Assembly: GCA_008933735.1 (NCBI GenBank)
Contig: WBUL01000002.1
Location: forward strand, 335,937-399,936
DNA length: 64,000 nt
Origin: Anaerolineae bacterium
GTDB taxonomy: Bacteria; Chloroflexota; Anaerolineae; Aggregatilineales; J027
Reading direction: 5' to 3'
Shown one piece after another: positions 33,729 to 41,723 of the stretch. How positions within the stretch are numbered: the first letter of the stretch is position 1; each line of letters begins with the position of its first letter. The position numbers and the translations under genes were made by a program. The notes below the pieces were generated by a model, which saw nothing but the letters and a program-made list of their open reading frames with translations, was not told where the DNA came from and searched no databases.

Positions 33729-34946
33729 CTAATCGCCTGCTGAAGCCGCCGCATAAACGGTTTCGTCAACAAGCGCTTCCACTTTCGCGCGTTCACGGCG
33801 AGCATAGTCGCGAATTACAAAGAAGATCAGCATCACAAACAAGACATTCGATGCCAGCACGACCAGCGCACGCGGCAGTTCATCACCTAAACTGCTGCTG
33901 TCCGGTTCGGGCATAATTTTCCAGGCGAAAGCTACCACCAGCAGGTTGAAGACACCGACCGGCACCAGGAACTTCCAGTTGAAACCCATCAGATGGTCGA
34001 TGCGTAAACGCGGCACCGTAAAGCGCACCCACATATGCAGGAAATAAATGAGGAAGCTCTTGGCAGCCAGATAGAAGATGCCCAGCACTGGCAGTTCCAG
34101 GTCGATAATCGGTAAGGTCAAAAGCGCATCTTTCGCGCCGGGACCATCCCAACCACCCAGGAACAAAATGGCGGTAATCACACAAATCAATACCGCGTGC
34201 AGCCATTCGCCAAGATACAGCATGGCAAACTGCATCCCACCATATTCAATGTTGAACCCGGCGACAATTTCCGATTCCGCTTCTAACAGATCGAAGGGTT
34301 GGCGTCCTACTTCAGCCGTGGCCGAGACAAAAAAGATCAGCGCAGACACCGGCACCACAAAAATAAACCAGATGGAATCCTGCGCTTCAATAATCCCGTT
34401 CATCCGCATGGTGCCTGCCAGCATCACAGGAACGAGCAGCGCCAGCACCATTGGAACTTCATAGCTCACTAACTGTGCCATCACGCGGAATGCCCCCAGC
34501 AGAGCATACTTATTATTGCTGCCCCATCCGGCCATCAAAATAGCGATTGTACCGAGCGACGAGATTGCGATGACATACAGCACCCCAATGCTCAAATCTG
34601 TTGGGGCGAAGTTTTCGCCATAGGGAATCACCGCCACAATCAGAACAACAGACATCACCATCAGGATCGGCGCGATGAAAAAAACGACCTTATCCGCATT
34701 GGCCGGGGTAATGGCTTCCTTTGTCATCAGTTTCAGAACATCCGCAATGGTTTGCAGCAGACCGTAGGGGCCAACCCGGTTGGGGCCGAGACGATCCTGC
34801 ATACGCGCCGACACTTTACGCTCTAACCAGATCGTAAAAATGGGGACAAGCAGGAATACCGTTGCTACCGCACCCGCTGTGATGAGATGTGTGAGAAAGG
34901 TGGCAAAATCCTTGCTCAAACCAGCATCTGTTAATAATTCAGTCAT
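33729..34946 (-). CDS. nuoH: NADH-quinone oxidoreductase subunit H
   Basis: A 405-residue subunit forming most of the quinone chamber and linking the peripheral arm to the membrane arm. Diagnostic segments are ERKVSARMQDRLGPNRVGP near residue 42, DLLEAESEIVAGFNIEYGG and the FLIYFLHMWVRFTVPRLRID block. Eight or nine helices are predicted. The length is somewhat above the common 320-350, due to an N-terminal segment and a charged C-terminal tail (KVEALVDETVYAAASAGD). It begins 3 bp after nuoA. Confidence 0.96.
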   Translation of the reverse strand: MTELLTDAGLSKDFATFLTHLITAGAVATVFLLVPIFTIWLERKVSARMQDRLGPNRVGPYGLLQTIADVLKLMTKEAITPANADKVVFFIAPILMVMSVVLIVAVIPYGENFAPTDLSIGVLYVIAISSLGTIAILMAGWGSNNKYALLGAFRVMAQLVSYEVPMVLALLVPVMLAGTMRMNGIIEAQDSIWFIFVVPVSALIFFVSATAEVGRQPFDLLEAESEIVAGFNIEYGGMQFAMLYLGEWLHAVLICVITAILFLGGWDGPGAKDALLTLPIIDLELPVLGIFYLAAKSFLIYFLHMWVRFTVPRLRIDHLMGFNWKFLVPVGVFNLLVVAFAWKIMPEPDSSSLGDELPRALVVLASNVLFVMLIFFVIRDYARRERAKVEALVDETVYAAASAGD

Positions 34947-34949
34947 GGT

Positions 34950-35309
34950 CTATGTCCACTCCAGTGCGCCTTTGCGCCACGCATACACCAGACCCTCCAA
35001 CAGCAGCAAAATAAACACACCACCTGCTAAAAAGGCGAACATTCCCAGTTCGTTGTAAGCCACTGCCCATGGAAAGAGCAGCACCATTTCAACATCAAAC
35101 ACCAGGAATACCAGTGCCAGCAGGTAATACTGTACCTTGAACTGTACCCACGTGTCACCAACAGTCTCAACACCGCATTCATAGGTCTCACGCTTGATGG
35201 GCGTAGGACGATTCGGCGCAATGAGTTTATTGATGATCACGGGCGCTGCTGGAAAAATCCACGAAAGCATGAAGAAAGCCCCGATAAAGGCCCATTCATT
35301 CAGTTCCAT
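34950..35309 (-). CDS. nuoA: NADH-quinone oxidoreductase subunit A
   Basis: A 119-residue three-helix subunit and the first gene of the operon. The loop containing the quinone-site signature YECGVE is present, followed by the helix FLVFDVEMVLLFPWAVAYNELG with its conserved Asp and Glu. AAGGGAG lies about 11 bases before the ATG. In most genomes nuoB follows; here nuoH does, so the operon encodes only membrane subunits. Confidence 0.95.
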   Translation of the reverse strand: MELNEWAFIGAFFMLSWIFPAAPVIINKLIAPNRPTPIKRETYECGVETVGDTWVQFKVQYYLLALVFLVFDVEMVLLFPWAVAYNELGMFAFLAGGVFILLLLEGLVYAWRKGALEWT

Positions 35310-35347
35310 TAGAACAGCACTCCCTTAAAACCAGTATGAAAGCGTTC

Positions 35348-35416
35348 TTTAACTTGGTTAAAACTCGCTTGTGACAAACCGCACGAGAGTATAGCGCAGG
35401 GGTTATTTCTTGGCAA
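35348..35416 (-). promoter_or_regulatory. nuo operon promoter with downstream palindrome
   Basis: On the minus strand TTGCCA (35411-35416) and TATACT (35388-35393) are exactly 17 bp apart, a strong match. The leader, starting near 35381, contains TTTAAC-TTG-GTTAAA (35348-35362), a 15-bp inverted repeat at about +20 to +34, where a repressor could block elongation. The binding factor is unknown. The rest of the 237-bp gap (35417-35546) shows nothing else recognisable. Confidence 0.65.
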
Positions 35417-35546
35417 TGCGATTGCCGTTTTTGGATTTGCGTGTAGCACATGATTGCTCAGATGAAAAAAAGAGAGGAATCACAGTCAGTAGCAACTACC
35501 CATCGGGTTTTGGCCTCCCTTGCTTGTGAACCTGCATGACCGCAGT

Positions 35547-36296
35547 TTAGTCTAAAGCCCCTTGTTCTTCGGGTATTCTCAAGCTGTCTGCAACAGCTTT
35601 GGTCTTTTCGATCTGATAAAAAATAACCAGGATGAAGACAATCAGAATACCCAGCGCGAGGTCAGTTTTGACCTCGGAGGAGATGCGGCGTGCCCAGAAA
35701 CCGGTCGCTTCATAAAAGAGAAAGCTGACAATGAAATTATGAATAATTTTTGAGATAAACAGCGGCGGCGCGATACGGCGAATACCATATTTGACCATCG
35801 CCAAAGGAATAATCACTGTATCATCAGGGATGACAGTTGCACCCCAGATAAAGACGATGACAGGAATCATGCGCGGGTGTTCAAGCACCTGCCGATTCAC
35901 CCATCGGTACAGTCTGCTTTTGCTCAGGTCAGGGTTTTGTGCCAGGATCCTATCTGCGATGCCATAAGAAATCACTTCGCCAAACCCCGCCCCAATGCCT
36001 GCCCCCAATCCCAGAAACAACATGGTCGGCAGACTGGCCCCATTGAGAGCAGCGGAGAGCAGCGGCACCGTGTACGGCACTTGAATCAGGAGTGACGAGT
36101 TGCCAATCACCGCCACAATAAACATACCGATGAAGCCCAGTTTGGTCATCCAGTCCATAAAATCGTTGACGACGCCATCCAGTCCCTCAAAAGCATCAAG
36201 ACGGTCGAGAGCAACGAGGCTACCCAGAAAAAACACAATGAGCAGCATGTACTTAATTTCAATGCGGTATCGGGTTAACAATAGGCTGCCTTCCAC
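35547..36296 (-). CDS. DedA/VTT-like membrane protein
   Basis: A protein of up to 249 residues with four to six hydrophobic helices. The central region (LGAGIGAGFGEVISYGIADRIL, later VFIWGATVIPDDTVIIPLAMVKYG) follows the VTT/SNARE-associated (DedA) pattern, a family linked to lipid flipping and membrane homeostasis; the match is moderate. The GTG at 36296 has no ribosome site, whereas a TTG five codons later (36281) has GGAAGG 7 bases upstream and may be the true start. Either way it overlaps the end of the phospholipase-D-family gene, so the two are coupled, which fits a shared role in lipids. Confidence 0.7.
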   Translation of the reverse strand: MEGSLLLTRYRIEIKYMLLIVFFLGSLVALDRLDAFEGLDGVVNDFMDWMTKLGFIGMFIVAVIGNSSLLIQVPYTVPLLSAALNGASLPTMLFLGLGAGIGAGFGEVISYGIADRILAQNPDLSKSRLYRWVNRQVLEHPRMIPVIVFIWGATVIPDDTVIIPLAMVKYGIRRIAPPLFISKIIHNFIVSFLFYEATGFWARRISSEVKTDLALGILIVFILVIFYQIEKTKAVADSLRIPEEQGALD

Positions 36297-37402
36297 TGCG
36301 GATTCTTGAGCAGTCGCTTATTCCACCAGATGAAAAAGTCATATGCCGCCCGATATGTAAAACGTCCAAAAGCGTAGCGAGGCGGCGGTAAAACAACACT
36401 TTTTTCAAGATCGGTCTGGATCAACCGCTGCAACTGCGTAATGAAATCCGCATTACTGGTAAAAACATTAAGTTCCTTTTGGGTTGAGCCTTCGAGTTCA
36501 AACATATTGAGCGAACCAAATGTTGCCCAGTGCTGGTCAACCAGCACGAGTTTGGCATGAGTCATGTGGTGCGCTCCCTGGTAGCCGTAAATCGTTACAT
36601 TAGGATGGTTCAAACGGCGGCGCAGGGTCCGCACCCAGAAGCGATAAAGCCATTTGTTGCTCAAGGACGGCATAATAATAGTCACTTTGACCCCGCGCTC
36701 CGCCGCCGCCGCCAGTGCGTTTTCGATATTGTCTCCCAACAAATAAGGTGATTCAATGACAATACTTTCTTTAGCGCGGTCAACCATGGCGAGAATTTCG
36801 TCAAAAATCGGATAGCGCCCCGCACACTGATTCAAAACAAAATCGCCATGTGCGGCAGGCACATCAAAAGGTCTGGTTTCACCATTCCAGGTCGAGCAAA
36901 AATCCTCTAATAAATCATGCACCAGCGGCCCTTCAATTTTGACCATAAAATCGTGCCAGGCGTAGTTATGGTCGGAAATATTGATCCCACCCACAAACGC
37001 CGTATGGTCATCCAGAATCACCATTTTTTTGTGGTCACGGTGCAGCATATAGATTCCCAAAGGGCCAGGAGGGGCGGTTCGTTGAATTTGAATCCCCTGC
37101 TGCCGCATGGTCTGTAGAAGTTGGTGCGTCTGGGCACGTTCCTGCCGCACCTGCCTCATTTTATGAATGAAAATTGGGTAAATGTCACTCAACACAACGT
37201 CGCTGTAATAATCCAGCAGCATTCGCCCATCAACGCCATGCTGGGCACGCTCCATCAGCAAATTTGCGAATGCCTGCCCACTGGCATCCCCCTCAAAGGT
37301 GGAAAACTGGACATATAGATTTTTGTGACAGGCAGAAATGCAGGCCGCGAATTCCTTCACAAAGGCGTCCGCTCCCACCAGCAGTTTAAAGGTATTCGAC
37401 AT
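36275..37402 (-). CDS. Phospholipase D-family protein (cardiolipin-synthase-like)
   Basis: A 375-residue protein with two HKD motifs: HRDHKKMVILDD in the first half and HAKLVLVDQHWATFGSLN in the second, each with the expected trailing Gly/Ser/Asn. Together they make one active site that works through a phosphohistidine. The overall order and the FVGGINISDHNY block resemble bacterial cardiolipin synthases (ClsB-like). No N-terminal transmembrane helices are present, so it may be peripheral. Cardiolipin formation from phosphatidylglycerol is likely but not proven; other phosphodiester substrates are possible. The DedA-like gene follows with an overlap. Confidence 0.85.
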   Translation of the reverse strand: MSNTFKLLVGADAFVKEFAACISACHKNLYVQFSTFEGDASGQAFANLLMERAQHGVDGRMLLDYYSDVVLSDIYPIFIHKMRQVRQERAQTHQLLQTMRQQGIQIQRTAPPGPLGIYMLHRDHKKMVILDDHTAFVGGINISDHNYAWHDFMVKIEGPLVHDLLEDFCSTWNGETRPFDVPAAHGDFVLNQCAGRYPIFDEILAMVDRAKESIVIESPYLLGDNIENALAAAAERGVKVTIIMPSLSNKWLYRFWVRTLRRRLNHPNVTIYGYQGAHHMTHAKLVLVDQHWATFGSLNMFELEGSTQKELNVFTSNADFITQLQRLIQTDLEKSVVLPPPRYAFGRFTYRAAYDFFIWWNKRLLKNPQWKAAYC

Positions 37403-37454
37403 CGCTTCCTCTGATAAACCGCATCATCTTGCCTTGAAATGTGAAATTGCACAA

Positions 37455-37509
37455 GTGTATTAAAAATACACATGAATTTGTGGCAAGTGTTCAAGCAGAA
37501 TGTTAGTAT
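37455..37509 (+). promoter_or_regulatory. Divergent control region with palindrome and extended -10
   Basis: GTGTATT-AAA-AATACAC (37455-37471) is a perfect 17-bp inverted repeat between the divergent phospholipase-D-like and binding-protein genes. TGT-TAGTAT (37501-37509) is an extended -10 for the plus-strand gene. The palindrome centre would be near -53 relative to that start, a common activator position. AAGGAG precedes the binding-protein ATG. Confidence 0.5.
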
Positions 37510-37552
37510 GTTACAGGTTAGTCAAAAATCGTATTTTTAAGGAGAATATTCA

Positions 37553-38779
37553 ATGCGTCGTAAGTTACCTCTCCTGGTAATGATGTTAGTCGTTTTAGTA
37601 GCTGTCACGCCCGTGCTGGCGTCCCGTGTCGCTCAGGAAGAAGGTGTGGTCACATTTGCGGCTGGCGACAGCGTCAAGATTGGGCTCGCAACGGACTTGA
37701 GCAACCTCATCCCCGCTCCTGGGCAGGACATTGCCAACGGCGCCCAGCTTGCCGTTGATGAATTCAATGAAGCGGGCGGATTGCAGGGGTTCACGGTAGA
37801 ACTGGTTGTAGAGGATGACCGGTGTGTTGGTGAAGATGCGACCTCGGTAGCCAACCTGTTTGTCTCTGATCCGCATATCGTGGGGGTTGTTGGTCATGTT
37901 TGCTCTGGCGCGTCCATCCCTGCCTCCGAAGTCTACCAGGAAGCACGCATCCCCATGGTTTCCCCCAGCTCAACGGCGGGTGCGTTCACCGCGCGGGGTC
38001 TGGACGTTGCCAATCGTGTCGCCTTTAATGACAACATTCAGGGCGTAGTCGCGGCACGCTTTATCTTCAGCGAACTGGGGGCACAGCGCATCGCCGTTCT
38101 GCATGACAACACCAGCTATGGCGAAGGCCTCGCCAGCACTGTAGCGGCGACGTTTGAGGAACTGGGCGGCGAAGTGATCACCTTTGAAGTCGTTGATCCC
38201 GAAGAACAGGACTTCCGCCCTGTATTGACCGTGCTGGCAGGCCAAGAACCTGACCTGATTTACCTCGGCGGTTACGAAGCACAGGCTGCGTTGATTGTCC
38301 AGCAAATGGCAGAAGTCGGTCTGGAAGACACGATTTTCTTCTCGGATGACGGTGTGTACACCGCCACCTATCTTGAGCTGGCGGGTGATGCCTCAGAAGG
38401 GACTTACGTGACCTTTGGCGCTCAGGTGGGCGATCCCGAAGCGAACGAAGCGTTTGACGAACGTTACGAAGAAAAATTCGGTGTTGCACCCGATGAACTG
38501 GGCCCATTCCATGCTCAGGCATACGACGCCGCGACCGTTATCCTGAAGGCCCTCGAAGCGGTTGCTACTGTTGACGATGCAGGCAACCTGTCTGTTGACC
38601 GCGAAGCCTTGATCGAGGCTGTGCGTACTACGGAAGACTTGGAAGGCCTGAGCGGGCTTATCACCTGCGACGAAAACGGTGACTGCGGCTCGGCGACCAT
38701 TGCGGTCTTTGTTGCAGAAGGCGGCGAATGGGTGGAAGTCGAAGTCCCTGAAGAACTCCAGGTTTCCAGCGAAAGTTAA
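37553..38779 (+). CDS. Branched-chain amino-acid-type ABC transporter binding protein, first copy
   Basis: A 408-residue secreted binding protein of the LivJ/Leu-Ile-Val family. A signal peptide covers about residues 1-25 (VLAS cleavage region, no lipobox). The type I periplasmic-binding fold begins KIGLATDLSNL and contains VVGHVCSGASIPASE and YLGGYEAQAALIVQQM. Two cysteines form CDENGDC near the end. It is followed by a strong terminator, then by a close paralog with its own promoter, so this copy is probably made in excess. The preferred ligand (amino acid, amide or other) cannot be read. Confidence 0.9.
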   Translation: MRRKLPLLVMMLVVLVAVTPVLASRVAQEEGVVTFAAGDSVKIGLATDLSNLIPAPGQDIANGAQLAVDEFNEAGGLQGFTVELVVEDDRCVGEDATSVANLFVSDPHIVGVVGHVCSGASIPASEVYQEARIPMVSPSSTAGAFTARGLDVANRVAFNDNIQGVVAARFIFSELGAQRIAVLHDNTSYGEGLASTVAATFEELGGEVITFEVVDPEEQDFRPVLTVLAGQEPDLIYLGGYEAQAALIVQQMAEVGLEDTIFFSDDGVYTATYLELAGDASEGTYVTFGAQVGDPEANEAFDERYEEKFGVAPDELGPFHAQAYDAATVILKALEAVATVDDAGNLSVDREALIEAVRTTEDLEGLSGLITCDENGDCGSATIAVFVAEGGEWVEVEVPEELQVSSES

Positions 38780-38804
38780 GCCTTCCACTTGTTGAAGCAC
38801 ACAA

Positions 38805-38835
38805 GCAGGCAGCCCCAGGGCTGTCTGCTTTTTTT
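38805..38835 (+). terminator. Intrinsic terminator after the first binding-protein gene
   Basis: A 10-bp stem (GCAGGCAGCC with GGCTGTCTGC, one G-U pair) and a 4-nt loop are followed by seven T. This is the clearest plus-strand terminator in the window. It separates the first binding-protein gene from the rest of the transport genes. Confidence 0.9.
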
Positions 38836-38845
38836 CACAAATTTG

Positions 38846-38874
38846 TTGATTCACCTATTCTAACCCCGTATAAT
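38846..38874 (+). promoter_or_regulatory. Promoter of the second binding-protein/permease operon
   Basis: TTGATT (38846-38851) and a perfect TATAAT (38869-38874) are 17 bp apart, immediately after the terminator. Start near 38881, about 29 nt before the ATG; GGAAGGAA is the ribosome site. Confidence 0.75.
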
Positions 38875-38909
38875 CCCCTCCTTAATAAAAACTCCGCAGG
38901 AAGGAACCT

Positions 38910-40169
38910 ATGCAGCGGTTTTTAGTTTTCCTGGTCATCCTGGGTATGGCGCTGAGCGCCTGCGAAGATGAGCCGGAAAAAGAAGATGAAAATGAAGCCA
39001 CCCGCGAAGCGACCGAAGCGGCTCAGGTGGCCACTGAAGTTGTCGTTGCAGAAGAAAAAGTGATTAAGATCGGGCTGGCGACCGATTTGAGCAATGTGCT
39101 CCCCGCGCCAGGATTGGATATTGCCCAGGCGGCACAGCTTGCCGTTGACCAATTCAACGCGGAGGGCGGACTGCTGGGCTACCAGATTGAATTGGTGATT
39201 GAAGATGATCAGTGCACCGGCGAAGGGGCGACCACCGTTGCTAATTTGTTTGCCTCCGACCCGGATTTATATGCCGTTGTCGGTCATGTCTGCTCTGGCG
39301 CCTCGATTCCCGCCTCTGATGTCTACGCAGACGCCCGGATTCCCATGGTATCTCCCAGTTCAACCGCCGGGGCCTTCACCGCACGCGGCCTGGATGTAGC
39401 CAATCGTGTGGCCTTCAATGACAACATTCAGGGTGTTGTGGCAGCACGCTACATTTATGACGTGCTCGAATCCCGTCGGATTGCCGTTCTGCATGACAAT
39501 TCCAGCTATGGCGAAGGCCTCGCCAGCACCGTTGCCGACACTTTTGAGTCCCTGGGGGGTGACATCTTGTCCTTTGAGGTCATTGACCCCGAAGATCAGG
39601 ACTATCGTCCTGTTTTGACCGTCATCGCGGAACAAAATCCCGATCTGATTTATCTCGGTGGCTACCAGAATCAGGCTGCGCTGCTGGTCGCGCAGATGGT
39701 CGAAGTCGGTATGGATGACGTAATTTTCTTCTCGGATGATGGTGTATATACCCAGGATTTCCTTGACCTGGCAGGCGAGTTTTCTGAAGGTGTTTACGTG
39801 TCCTTTGGCGCTCAGATTGGCGATGCAGCCCTGAATGCTGATTTTGACCTGGCTTATGAAGAATCTTTCGGGGTCAGGCCTGACGAACTGGGGCCATACC
39901 ATGCCCAGGCATACGACGCCGCCAACATGATTTTGAGCGCGCTGGAAGCCGTTGCCGCCCTGGATGAGAATGGCGAGCTTGTCATAGACCGCGAAGCGCT
40001 CATCAAAGCTGTCCGAGAAACTGAGAACATGGAAGGAGTCAGCGGGATGATTAATTGTGAAGCCAACGGCGATTGTGGAACGGTAGTGATTGACATCTTC
40101 AGAGCAGAACAGGGAGCATGGGTGAAAATGGATGTACCTGAAGAGTTACAGGTTTCGAGTATAAATTAG
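38910..40169 (+). CDS. Branched-chain amino-acid-type ABC transporter binding lipoprotein, second copy
   Basis: A 419-residue paralog of the preceding binding protein, with long identical blocks such as FTARGLDVANRVAFNDNIQG and SSTAGAFTARG. Unlike the first copy it is a lipoprotein: the lipobox LSAC puts the lipidated cysteine near residue 18. A Glu-rich linker of about 30 residues follows. The CEANGDC pair near the C-terminus is kept. It heads the operon with two permeases and two ATPases, so it is likely the anchored receptor, while the first copy may act as a soluble scavenger. Tandem duplication is evident. Confidence 0.92.
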   Translation: MQRFLVFLVILGMALSACEDEPEKEDENEATREATEAAQVATEVVVAEEKVIKIGLATDLSNVLPAPGLDIAQAAQLAVDQFNAEGGLLGYQIELVIEDDQCTGEGATTVANLFASDPDLYAVVGHVCSGASIPASDVYADARIPMVSPSSTAGAFTARGLDVANRVAFNDNIQGVVAARYIYDVLESRRIAVLHDNSSYGEGLASTVADTFESLGGDILSFEVIDPEDQDYRPVLTVIAEQNPDLIYLGGYQNQAALLVAQMVEVGMDDVIFFSDDGVYTQDFLDLAGEFSEGVYVSFGAQIGDAALNADFDLAYEESFGVRPDELGPYHAQAYDAANMILSALEAVAALDENGELVIDREALIKAVRETENMEGVSGMINCEANGDCGTVVIDIFRAEQGAWVKMDVPEELQVSSIN

Positions 40170-40183
40170 GAGTTCTTATTTGC

Positions 40184-41722
40184 ATGACGAGTCTTAACGT
40201 GATAGGTAAGCTGGCGCAAACTGAAGCGGTATCGTTGAGCGCCCGCTATTTTCTTTACGCAATTCTCTTAGCATTTTTCCGAGTTTTCTGGGTTATTGGC
40301 GAGACTTCTGGATTATTTGGCAAGCCGCCTGATCGTTGGATTGGCGACGTTGCGGACATTCTGGCATACCTGCATATCGCCTATACGTTGGCAGGCCTTC
40401 TTTTTTTCGGGGAGGTATATCGCCGCATGACAGATCGCAGCAACCGCCCCATCGCGCCGCTGATACTTAATTTTCTCGGTGCTGTGCTGATGCTCGTCTT
40501 CGCGCTGCGGGTCATTTCTGTGGCTGAAGACAGCCCTCAGGCGTTCGTCACATGGGCAAGCCTGACCGTGAATGGCCTCATTCGTGGGGGCGTATATGCG
40601 TTGGTGGCGCTGGGGTATACACTCGTCTACGGCATCCTTTTGATGATTAACTTCGCGCACGGCGAAGTTATGATGTTTGGCGCGTATACGGGCTACCTGG
40701 CGATGCAGTTTCTGGTCAGCAACGGGGAGCGCAGCTTTGAATCAGGAGCAGCGGTCTTATCCACGTTTGTTGTGCCGGTCGTGATTGGCATCCTTTTTCT
40801 ACCCCTCGATAAACTGGCAGACGGCTATAACCAGCGTAAAAATATCAACTTCCAGGCCCCATCCTGGATTTTTACCTTCATGTCCCTGCCAATGCGCTTC
40901 CTGGTCGGGGTCGCTATAGGCTACGGGGCGCTTGTCGGTTTAGGTGGTTATGCGCCGCAGTTTTATCTGCTGGTAATTACCATTGTAGGTGTCCTGTTCG
41001 TGATGCTGATTGGGATGACAACTTCCATGCTGGTTTCCATTTTGCTGGAACGGGTGGCCTATCGTCCTCTGCGAGCCGCCCCCCGTCTTGCGCCCCTGAT
41101 TAGCGCCATTGGCGCGTCGATATTTTTTCAGCAGGTCGCCTTACGCATTTTCGGCCCCACACCGAAAAACTATGATCGGATAAGTCTATTGAATGATCCT
41201 AAGAGTTACAGTATTGGACTGGGCAGCCTCGGCAACCTGTCGGTGAGCATTGTCGGTACAGTGATCGTTATTTCATCTATCGCGCTGATGGGAATGCTTT
41301 ACTTCATTGTCCAGTACACCAAAATGGGTAAAGCCATGCGTGCCGTTGCCGAGGATAAACCCACTGCCGCGCTGATGGGCATCGATGTTGACCGCGTCAT
41401 CGTTTTTACCTTTATGTTAGGAGCATCATTGGCGGGGGCTGCCGGGGTCATGCTTGGACTGCGCGGGGATAATATCAACTTCCGGTTCGGATTTACCCCC
41501 GGTCTGAAAGCATTCACAGCAGCCGTGCTGGGCGGCATCGGGAACATCCCCGGCGCCATGTTTGGCGGGTTCTTCCTCGGCGTGGTCGAATCGCTGGGGC
41601 CGCAGATGCTCGGTTTTGACTTTAAGTGGCAGGATGTTATTGCCTTCAGCCTGCTGGTGCTGGTGCTGATTTTCCGTCCGACGGGTATTCTCGGCGAACG
41701 GACAGAAGGAAAGAAGGTCTAA
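40184..41722 (+). CDS. livH: Branched-chain amino-acid-type ABC permease (LivH-like), enlarged
   Basis: A 512-residue permease; LivH proteins are normally about 290-340. The core starts near residue 125 (TVNGLIRGGVYALVALGYTLVYGILLMINFAHGEVMM) and ends with the standard LGGIGNIPGAMFGGFFLGVVES and RPTGILGE blocks. An extra N-terminal unit of about 120 residues carries three or four hydrophobic helices. A second addition of about 90 residues (roughly 185-275), including one or two helices and FQAPSWIFTFMSLPMRF, interrupts the core after FLVSN. It pairs with the next permease gene, which begins 2 bp after its stop. The paralog at 49.2 kb has normal length. Confidence 0.9.
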   Translation: MTSLNVIGKLAQTEAVSLSARYFLYAILLAFFRVFWVIGETSGLFGKPPDRWIGDVADILAYLHIAYTLAGLLFFGEVYRRMTDRSNRPIAPLILNFLGAVLMLVFALRVISVAEDSPQAFVTWASLTVNGLIRGGVYALVALGYTLVYGILLMINFAHGEVMMFGAYTGYLAMQFLVSNGERSFESGAAVLSTFVVPVVIGILFLPLDKLADGYNQRKNINFQAPSWIFTFMSLPMRFLVGVAIGYGALVGLGGYAPQFYLLVITIVGVLFVMLIGMTTSMLVSILLERVAYRPLRAAPRLAPLISAIGASIFFQQVALRIFGPTPKNYDRISLLNDPKSYSIGLGSLGNLSVSIVGTVIVISSIALMGMLYFIVQYTKMGKAMRAVAEDKPTAALMGIDVDRVIVFTFMLGASLAGAAGVMLGLRGDNINFRFGFTPGLKAFTAAVLGGIGNIPGAMFGGFFLGVVESLGPQMLGFDFKWQDVIAFSLLVLVLIFRPTGILGERTEGKKV

Positions 41723-41723
41723 G

